From positions 1 through 37,089 of the forward strand of contig NZ_JAHBAK020000021.1 in assembly GCF_018500155.2 (NCBI RefSeq): a DNA stretch of 37,089 nucleotides, read 5' to 3'. The DNA comes from Polynucleobacter sp. (lineage in GTDB: Bacteria; Pseudomonadota; Gammaproteobacteria; Burkholderiales; Burkholderiaceae). Position 1 is the first letter of the stretch; every line of letters begins with the position of its first letter. Below are positions 31,620 through 37,089 of the stretch, piece after piece. Both the position numbers and the translations under genes were made by a program. Under the pieces are notes generated by a model. It did not search any database. It saw nothing but the letters and a program-made list of their open reading frames with translations, and was not told the DNA's origin.

Positions 31620-33332
31620 ATGTATAAATATGACCATATTGACCAAACCCTTGTAAATCAACGGGTTGCACAATTTCGGGACCAAGTGGCTCGGCGCCTA
31701 AATGGCAGCTTAGCTGAGGAAGAGTTTCGTCCCTTGCGGCTACAAAACGGGCTATATCACCAACGCCACGCTTACATGTTGCGGGTAGCCATTCCCTATG
31801 GTCTATTTAACTCCAACCAATTACGTACTCTTGCGCTGATTTCTGAAAAATACGATCGGGGTTATGGCCACTTCACCACCCGACAAAATATTCAATACAA
31901 CTGGGTCACTTTAGAAGACACGCCGGATATTTTGGCTGAGCTTGCCAAAGTAGAAATGCATGCCATTCAAACATCTGGCAACTGCATTCGCAATATTACT
32001 AGCGATGCATTTGCCGGGGTTGCTGGAGATGAGCATGTAGATCCGCGTCCGATTTGCGAATTACTACGCCAGTGGTCAACACTCCATCCAGAATTTGCAC
32101 ATCTACCCCGTAAATTTAAATTTGCGATCAATGGTGCAAAAGAAGATCGCACTATTTTGCTATGCCATGACGTAGGCATCGAATTAAAGAAAGATGCTGC
32201 AGGCCAATTGCTTGCTGATATCTACGCTGGCGGCGGTATGGGTCGTACACCCATTCTTGGCTCTCTCATCAAGCAAGAACTTCCCTGGCAACTGCTGCCA
32301 AGCTACTTAACTGCGCTTTTGCGTGTGTATAACCGTTTTGGCCGACGCGATAATCTCTACAAGGCGCGCATTAAGATTTTGGTGAAAGCGTTAGGCCCCG
32401 AGGAATTTGCTCGTCAAGTTGAAGGTGAGTGGCTCCATATCAAAGGTGGCGATGACAACTTTACAGAGGCCGAGTGGAATCGAGTAGCCAAGCACTTCAC
32501 AAAACCTGCCTACAAGACGCTCTCTGCACTAAGCAATGATCAAGTGCTTGCATTAGCAAGTGATACGGAACGTGCGGCATTTGCGCGTTGGTTAGAGCGC
32601 AATGTTAAGCCTCACCAAGTACCTGGATATGCCAGCGTCATCCTCTCTTTGAAACCGCATGGTAGCGTTGCCCCTGGTGATGCGACTACAGCACAGATGT
32701 ACGCTATTGCTGATCTCGCGGATCAATTTAGTTTTGGAGAATTAAGAGCGTCACATGAGCAAAACTTAGTCCTAGCAGATGTTGAGCAATCTCAGATGTA
32801 CACTCTCTGGCAAGAGGCAAAAAAACAGAAGGTTGCGCTTCCCAACGTAGGCTTATTAACCGACATCATTGCTTGTCCAGGCGGCGACTTCTGCTCCTTA
32901 GCGAATGCGAAGTCCTTGCCGATTGCCAAAGCAATTCAAGAGCGCTTTGATGATCTAGATTACCTCTTTGATTTGGGGGATATCAGTCTCAACATTTCGG
33001 GCTGCATTAACTCCTGTGGCCACCATCACGTCGGCAATATTGGCGTACTAGGTGTCGATAAGGATGGTGAAGAGTGGTATCAGATCACGCTTGGTGGCGA
33101 GCAAGGTAATGATGCTGCGATTGGCAAAGTGATTGGCCCCTCTTTTTACGCCGATGAAATTCCAGATGTGATGACCAATATTATTAATACCTATGTTCAG
33201 CATCGCCATGATGGTGAGCGATTTATTGATGCGTACCGTCGTCTTGGCGTAACGCCTTTTAAAGAAGCCGCTTATAAGGATGCTAAGAAAAAAGAGTGCT
33301 CTGATAGCGGATCGGGAGTGGAAGCATCATGA
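31620..33332 (+). CDS. cysI: Sulfite reductase haemoprotein (nitrite/sulfite reductase family)
   Basis: It reduces sulfite to sulfide by six electrons, using sirohaem and a 4Fe-4S cluster. The 570-residue protein carries the cluster/sirohaem cysteines C419 and C425 (CPGGDFC) and C462 and C466 (GCINSCGHHH). Two ferredoxin-like half-domains and the GHFTTRQNIQYNWV segment are typical. Assimilatory sulfite rather than nitrite reduction is inferred from the neighbours: DUF934, a uroporphyrinogen methyltransferase and a small CbiX chelatase. No flavoprotein subunit (CysJ) is present here, so ferredoxin may be the electron donor. The ATG has no Shine-Dalgarno sequence. It overlaps the next gene as ATGA. 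Confidence 0.94.
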   Translation: MYKYDHIDQTLVNQRVAQFRDQVARRLNGSLAEEEFRPLRLQNGLYHQRHAYMLRVAIPYGLFNSNQLRTLALISEKYDRGYGHFTTRQNIQYNWVTLEDTPDILAELAKVEMHAIQTSGNCIRNITSDAFAGVAGDEHVDPRPICELLRQWSTLHPEFAHLPRKFKFAINGAKEDRTILLCHDVGIELKKDAAGQLLADIYAGGGMGRTPILGSLIKQELPWQLLPSYLTALLRVYNRFGRRDNLYKARIKILVKALGPEEFARQVEGEWLHIKGGDDNFTEAEWNRVAKHFTKPAYKTLSALSNDQVLALASDTERAAFARWLERNVKPHQVPGYASVILSLKPHGSVAPGDATTAQMYAIADLADQFSFGELRASHEQNLVLADVEQSQMYTLWQEAKKQKVALPNVGLLTDIIACPGGDFCSLANAKSLPIAKAIQERFDDLDYLFDLGDISLNISGCINSCGHHHVGNIGVLGVDKDGEEWYQITLGGEQGNDAAIGKVIGPSFYADEIPDVMTNIINTYVQHRHDGERFIDAYRRLGVTPFKEAAYKDAKKKECSDSGSGVEAS

Positions 33333-33907
33333 CGCACGCAAATACTGCGACACAAATTGCTGCTCACGAGCAGGTATTACATTTTCCAAAGGGGCAAAAG
33401 CCCAGCTTGGCTCCGAATGAATGGCTGATCTGGAGTGGCAGCGCCGATGAAGGCGGCTTGCCCGATTTAGTACATGGCAAACATAAAGTGCTCGTGCCAT
33501 TTAGTTGGTGGATTACGCATCACAAAGAATCTGATGTCGCCAAACTTGCCCTCAATGGACGGATTGGCGTCTGGTTTGCAGCGGACGATGACATTCTGAA
33601 GCACGCTGAGCTGATTGAAGCAGGCAAAGCGTTATGGCCTGTTGTGGCAGCCCACTTTCCGATCTTTAGAGATGGCAGAAGCTTTAGCACTGCCGCCCTG
33701 CTACGAGATCGCCTGCAATGGACTGGTGAAATACGCGCCATTGGCGATGTCCTAATAGACCAGTTATTGCAAGGTGCGCGTGTTGGCTTTGATAGCTTTT
33801 CATTGCGACCCGATCAAAATACTGAAGTTGCTTTAAAACAATTCGATTTATTTAGCGTCACCACTCAAAATAGCTGGCGAGATCGCCGCGCCACTGCAAA
33901 TATTTAA
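33329..33907 (+). CDS. DUF934 protein, sulfite-reductase-associated
   Basis: The 192-residue soluble protein matches DUF934, a family found next to cysI in many proteobacteria and thought to be an accessory factor for sulfite reduction; its biochemistry is unknown. Recognisable segments are RIGVWFAADDD and FPIFRDGRSFSTAALLRDRLQWTGEIRAIGDVL (read as FRDGRSFSTA and GEIRAIGDVL), the family core. It overlaps cysI by 4 nt and precedes cobA by 27 nt. Confidence 0.92.
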   Translation: MTHANTATQIAAHEQVLHFPKGQKPSLAPNEWLIWSGSADEGGLPDLVHGKHKVLVPFSWWITHHKESDVAKLALNGRIGVWFAADDDILKHAELIEAGKALWPVVAAHFPIFRDGRSFSTAALLRDRLQWTGEIRAIGDVLIDQLLQGARVGFDSFSLRPDQNTEVALKQFDLFSVTTQNSWRDRRATANI

Positions 33908-33934
33908 AGCAAAGACATTCTTAAAAAAACATCT

Positions 33935-34792
33935 ATGGCGATATCTGTAAATTCCACAAACGCTCAACTTGGCAAGGTTTATCTTGTAGGTGCGGGACCG
34001 GGCGCAGCAGATCTGATTACAGTACGTGGCGCCAAACTGCTCGCGCAGGCAGATATTGTGTTTCATGATGCATTGGTAGAGCCAGAAATGCTCGCTCTCT
34101 GCCCACAAGCTATCTTGGTTCCTGTTGGTAAACGCTGTGGCAAGCTTTCTTCTGCCCAAGCGTTCATCAATAAACGCTTAGTCGATGCAGCTCATAAGTT
34201 TCAAACCGTCGTGCGCCTCAAAGGGGGTGATCCCATGCTATTTGGCCGCGCTGATGAGGAGTTAAATGTCCTCAAACTAGCGGGTGTTGCAGTTGAAGTC
34301 GTACCCGGGATTACAGCAGCTTTAGCGGGGGCAGCCAGCATTCAGCAATCGCTGACACTGAGAGGCATTTCCCGCAGTGTCGCCTTCATTACTTTGGCAC
34401 AAGGTGCAGAGAATTTGCCTTCCGACCAAACCCATCAACCGATTGCCGTGCCAAGTGCAGATACGATGGTCTATTACATGGGCCGCAAAGATGCCAAGCG
34501 CATCGCTACGCAACTCATTGCAGAACACGCCACTTTTAACGAGACCACGCCTGTGCAAATTTTGGAAGCCGTCAGCACACCTCGCGAACGTCATTGGCTA
34601 GGTACACTCACTCAAATGGCACAGGGTAATGCAGATCACTGGTTTGACAGTGGTTCGCCCGCACTGATTGTGATTGGAGACGCACTAAAAGCGCAAGAGT
34701 CGTTACAAGAATCTTTACAAAGCAGCAATGCCGAAATTGATAATGGCTTGCAAAACAGTGGGGCTCTCACCCACAGCAGGCGTCGCGCTTAA
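33935..34792 (+). CDS. cobA: Uroporphyrinogen-III C-methyltransferase (SUMT)
   Basis: It methylates uroporphyrinogen III twice to precorrin-2 on the way to sirohaem. The 285-residue protein has VYLVGAGPGAADLITVRGA (SAM-binding P-loop), VVRLKGGDPMLFGR and VVPGITAALAGAA, all diagnostic. It lacks the CysG N-terminal dehydrogenase/chelatase part. The C-terminal about 26 codons overlap the converging cbiX gene on the opposite strand by 78 nt. The precorrin-2 oxidation step (SirC/CysG-N) is not encoded in this window. Confidence 0.95.
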   Translation: MAISVNSTNAQLGKVYLVGAGPGAADLITVRGAKLLAQADIVFHDALVEPEMLALCPQAILVPVGKRCGKLSSAQAFINKRLVDAAHKFQTVVRLKGGDPMLFGRADEELNVLKLAGVAVEVVPGITAALAGAASIQQSLTLRGISRSVAFITLAQGAENLPSDQTHQPIAVPSADTMVYYMGRKDAKRIATQLIAEHATFNETTPVQILEAVSTPRERHWLGTLTQMAQGNADHWFDSGSPALIVIGDALKAQESLQESLQSSNAEIDNGLQNSGALTHSRRRA

Positions 34793-35077
34793 TTGAATAG
34801 CGGGAAAGCGCTGTCGACATTGATCTAGCAGTACAGGGAAATCATTTCTGAGATGACCCCCTTGTCCAAAAAACACTGGGATCACGACAATGTCTTTGGC
34901 GCCCTTTTGCACCAAACTCTCTACAGCCGTCTCCAAAGAAGGTTGCATCATCTCTAAGAAAGCTAATTCGACCAAGGTTTGCGGTTGTTGGTCTCGCCAT
35001 AACGAAATGAGCTGATCAAACGGTTCACGCCAGCGACTATCGCGGGCACCGTGACCAAAAAGGATGGCTGCTTTCAT
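34715..35077 (-). CDS. cbiX: Small sirohydrochlorin ferrochelatase/cobaltochelatase (CbiX/SirB type)
   Basis: It inserts metal into sirohydrochlorin, the last sirohaem step. This short form has 120 residues: LFGHGARDSRW with H9 and FFGQGGHLRNDFP with H75 are the two metal-binding/catalytic histidines. Its last about 26 codons lie antisense to the end of cobA (78-nt overlap). It is divergent from the ChaA-like gene. Its position suggests it is specialised for the sirohaem of the CysI enzyme. Confidence 0.93.
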   Translation of the reverse strand: MKAAILFGHGARDSRWREPFDQLISLWRDQQPQTLVELAFLEMMQPSLETAVESLVQKGAKDIVVIPVFFGQGGHLRNDFPVLLDQCRQRFPAIQLSATPAVGESPTVLQAIINFGIAAL

Positions 35078-35159
35078 GAAATTGATCTTTTTTGTTTGAT
35101 ATTAATAAACTACTATAAGCTTAACCTGATTTAACCCATAGTGAGTAGCGCAATTCTTC

Positions 35160-36179
35160 ATGACACATCTTCTTAGTCAAACGTGGTTCATCATCCTCAT
35201 GAGCGTGACGCTGATTGGCGCCGTCCTTTCAGCCGTGCATCATGCTGAAGTTATTGCCCATAAAACTGGTGAGCCCTATGGCACTCTAGTGCTCTCCATT
35301 AGCGTCACTATTATTGAAGTCTCTCTCATCATCTCGATGATGCTCACAGGACACGAAGGTTCGGAATTCATTGCCCGTGATGCAGTATTTGCGACCGTCA
35401 TGATTGTCATCAACGGAGTCATTGGGCTTTGTATTTTTACTGGTGGCTTAAAGCATCATGAAATGTCGTTTCGCAATGAAGGCACTAACTCTTCTCTAGC
35501 CGTTTTAACCGCACTGGCAACCTTCATTCTGGTCATGCCGGTTGTGACCATTAGTACACCGGGGCCAGATTTCACAAAGAGTCAACTTGCCTTTGCCGGC
35601 ATTGCCTCATTTGCGCTCTATATTGCATTTATCTTCTTTCAAACCGTTTCACACCGTGACTATTACCTACCAAGTGATGATGGGACGAGGTCCGATAGCA
35701 ATGTGCACGCAAGTAAACCAAGCAATGTAAAAACAATGGTGAGCCTGCTTCTATTATTGATTTCGCTGGTCGCAGTCGTTGGACTGGCAGAGATGTTAAG
35801 TCCCGCCATTGAGGCAGGGGTCAAGGCTGCTGGCGCACCGAAGACGATTGTAGGTATCGCTATTGCAATGTTAGTACTGATGCCTGAGGGATTTGCTGCA
35901 GTACGCGCGGCAAAAGCTAACCGTTTACAAAGTAGTTTGAACTTAGCGCTTGGATCTGCTCTAGCAAGCATTGGCTTAACGATCCCAGTGGTGGCAGCCA
36001 TTGCCATCCTATTTGATTTACACCTTAGTCTTGGCATTAGTACCCTCAATACTGTTTTGCTCTATCTCTCCCTGTTTATCGGCGCCATCACCCTAGCTAT
36101 TGGTAGAACCACTTTGCTGCAAGGGATCGTGCATCTGATCATCTTCTTTGAATATCTTTTCTTAAGTTTGGTACCTTAA
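35160..36179 (+). CDS. chaA: ChaA-type calcium(sodium):proton antiporter
   Basis: The 339-residue inner-membrane protein has about eleven helices and the two CaCA alpha-repeat motifs: HHAEVIAHKTGEPYGTLVLS (near residues 27-46) and LMPEGFAAVRAAKANRLQSS (near 240-260), each with the conserved acidic residue (GEP.G and MPEG). ChaA exports Ca2+, Na+ or K+ in exchange for protons, helping in salt and alkaline conditions. There is a short hydrophilic cytoplasmic loop near residues 165-190. No Shine-Dalgarno sequence is evident. Confidence 0.93.
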   Translation: MTHLLSQTWFIILMSVTLIGAVLSAVHHAEVIAHKTGEPYGTLVLSISVTIIEVSLIISMMLTGHEGSEFIARDAVFATVMIVINGVIGLCIFTGGLKHHEMSFRNEGTNSSLAVLTALATFILVMPVVTISTPGPDFTKSQLAFAGIASFALYIAFIFFQTVSHRDYYLPSDDGTRSDSNVHASKPSNVKTMVSLLLLLISLVAVVGLAEMLSPAIEAGVKAAGAPKTIVGIAIAMLVLMPEGFAAVRAAKANRLQSSLNLALGSALASIGLTIPVVAAIAILFDLHLSLGISTLNTVLLYLSLFIGAITLAIGRTTLLQGIVHLIIFFEYLFLSLVP

Positions 36180-36196
36180 GTCAATACAGAGTCAAA

Positions 36197-36258
36197 CACC
36201 CCATTTCCAGGGTTTTACCCCCAAATTAAGCACCCCATTTATGTAAATACCCCCTATT
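36197..36258 (+). repeat. Four reiterated CACCCC/TACCCCC motifs
   Basis: CACCCCATTT occurs at 36197 and again at 36231 (34 bp apart). Related TACCCCCAAATT and TACCCCCTATT occur at 36216 and 36248. Together they form an alternating array just upstream of a TATAAT box. A regulator-binding role is inferred only from arrangement. Confidence 0.45.
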
Positions 36259-36265
36259 GAGCCCA

Positions 36266-36271
36266 TATAAT
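36266..36271 (+). promoter_or_regulatory. Consensus -10 box before the glycan gene pair
   Basis: TATAAT, exact consensus, lies 84 nt before the ATG at 36356. The -35 region is not a good match and is covered by the last CCCC motif, which suggests activator dependence. Confidence 0.5.
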
Positions 36272-36355
36272 GTGGTCTGCATGACCATTTACCTACAAAT
36301 TCAATAGAAAATAGAGTTTCTAGCAATTCCCCCAAGCGGAATTAGCCCTTCCCCG

Positions 36356-36661
36356 ATGAAAAAAGCCCTAAAACGCCATATTCTTACCACCCTCAAACAT
36401 GGTTTGGCTTTTTTAGACAAAAATCCGGCCTTACGTCGTCAGGTGTATTTCTTTATTTGCAAATATGGCATGTATAACTTTTTGAAAAAGTTTTATGCCA
36501 GCCGTCTACAACAAGCATCTACCAATCAATTCTCACCTTTAATGGTTGGACCAGTAGTTGTCTTGGATATCTCAGAAGAGCAACTATCAAAACGTGCGCA
36601 GATGATTTACAGCCAACTGAAATCCTCACCTGCAGCTAATACCGATACGAAAGTGTCTTGA
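36356..36661 (+). CDS. Hypothetical protein upstream of glycosyltransferase, 101 aa
   Basis: I do not recognise a family. The N-terminal half is basic and aromatic (RQVYFFICKYGMYNFLKKFYASRL), possibly an amphipathic or membrane-touching helix pair. The middle contains PLMVGPVVVLDISEEQL, and the C-terminus is hydrophilic. Its stop codon overlaps the ATG of the following glycosyltransferase by one base (TGATG), so translation is coupled and it is probably part of a surface polysaccharide cluster. Confidence 0.72.
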   Translation: MKKALKRHILTTLKHGLAFLDKNPALRRQVYFFICKYGMYNFLKKFYASRLQQASTNQFSPLMVGPVVVLDISEEQLSKRAQMIYSQLKSSPAANTDTKVS

Positions 36662-37089
36662 TGCGAATTGTCATTGACTTACAAGGCGCACAAAGCAATA
36701 GTCGCTTTAGAGGTATTGGGCGCTACTCCACATCCTTAGCGCAAGCGATTATTCGCAATCGCGGTGAGCACGAAGTAATTCTGGTGCTCAACGGTTTATT
36801 TCCGGATGCCACCCAGTTTATTAAAAATCAGTTTGCGGATTTATTGCCCCCCGAAAATATTCGGGTTTGGTATGCGCCTGGTCCGGTAATGGAGTGCCAG
36901 GCTGGAACCGATTTACGCCGCGAAGGTGCTGAACTGGTGCGCGAGGCGTTTATTGCTAGCCTGCAGCCTGATATCGTGCACATTAGCAGTCTCTTTGAGG
37001 GCTTTGGCGATAACACCGTAACGAGTGTCGGTCGCTTTGATCTCGATACGCCAGTCAGCATTTCTTTTTATGACCTCATTCCATTTCTG
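36661..37089 (+). CDS. Glycosyltransferase family 4/1-like protein (3' end missing)
   Basis: The first 143 codons are in the window and the frame stays open at the right edge. RIVIDLQGAQSNSRFRGIGR at the start is typical of GT4 enzymes of the GT-B fold that make O-antigen or capsule polymers (similar N-termini occur in multi-domain WbdA-like mannosyltransferases). The loop with RGIGRYS would contact the acceptor or nucleotide sugar. The start overlaps the stop of the small upstream gene. Sugar specificity cannot be judged. Confidence 0.88.
   Translation, partial: MRIVIDLQGAQSNSRFRGIGRYSTSLAQAIIRNRGEHEVILVLNGLFPDATQFIKNQFADLLPPENIRVWYAPGPVMECQAGTDLRREGAELVREAFIASLQPDIVHISSLFEGFGDNTVTSVGRFDLDTPVSISFYDLIPFL

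Noticed and set aside
31409-31627. Plus-strand open frame across the higBA-cysI spacer
   Set aside because: It runs through the higBA operator and promoter region, has no ribosome-binding site, overlaps the start of higB antisense and shows no recognisable protein.

Overview
The window looks like chromosomal DNA of a freshwater betaproteobacterium of the Polynucleobacter type (Burkholderiaceae). This is inferred from moderate GC content, very compact gene spacing, and a characteristic gene set: TRAP transporter, monomeric isocitrate dehydrogenase, DarP, and the cysI-DUF934-cobA-cbiX block. No rRNA, tRNA, CRISPR array, prophage or insertion sequence was found. The only classical mobile-type locus is a HigBA toxin-antitoxin pair.

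Layout. 1-3.3 kb: a TRAP transporter operon (substrate-binding protein cut by the left edge, small permease, large permease). 3.3-4.9 kb: an unknown protein and a ketopantoate reductase-like enzyme on the minus strand. 5.0-6.7 kb: seven-iron ferredoxin, thymidylate synthase and dihydrofolate reductase. 6.7-12.5 kb: mixed housekeeping genes (parvulin foldase, SRAP abasic-site protein, MsrQ, pterin dehydratase, RsuA, DUF2889 protein, short-chain dehydrogenase, an outer-membrane protein). 12.5-15.5 kb: a minus-strand run of a BLUF blue-light sensor, MsrP, lipocalin and a metallo-beta-lactamase-fold hydrolase. 15.6-20.7 kb: isocitrate dehydrogenase, an MFS transporter, an FKBP isomerase and a lytic transglycosylase. 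20.7-22.5 kb: a long AT-rich spacer, a secreted nuclease and a DUF3820 protein.

The most interesting region is 22.5-25.4 kb. Two near-identical Fur boxes overlap a promoter that drives four tightly packed genes: an outer-membrane protein, a periplasmic FMN-binding protein with a flavinylation motif, an ApbE flavin transferase, and a four-helix membrane protein with histidines placed like those of a b-type cytochrome. Together they read as an iron-starvation-induced electron-transfer chain from the inner membrane to the periplasm or cell surface, possibly a ferric reductase. Next to it (25.4-27.5 kb) is a sulfide/persulfide module: a BigR-type ArsR regulator, an ETHE1-like persulfide dioxygenase and a divergent TSUP exporter around an AT-rich operator.

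27.6-30.8 kb holds DarP, an acyltransferase, a Lys/Ala-rich small protein, an HdeD-like protein and two small membrane proteins. 30.8-31.5 kb is higBA with a palindromic operator. 31.6-35.1 kb is assimilatory sulfite reduction with siroheme synthesis (cysI, DUF934, cobA, cbiX). 35.2-37.1 kb holds a ChaA-type cation/proton antiporter, then the start of a probable surface-polysaccharide cluster with a glycosyltransferase cut by the right edge. Several genes lack a Shine-Dalgarno sequence, and two or three have a -10-like box about 6 nt before the ATG, which suggests leaderless mRNAs.
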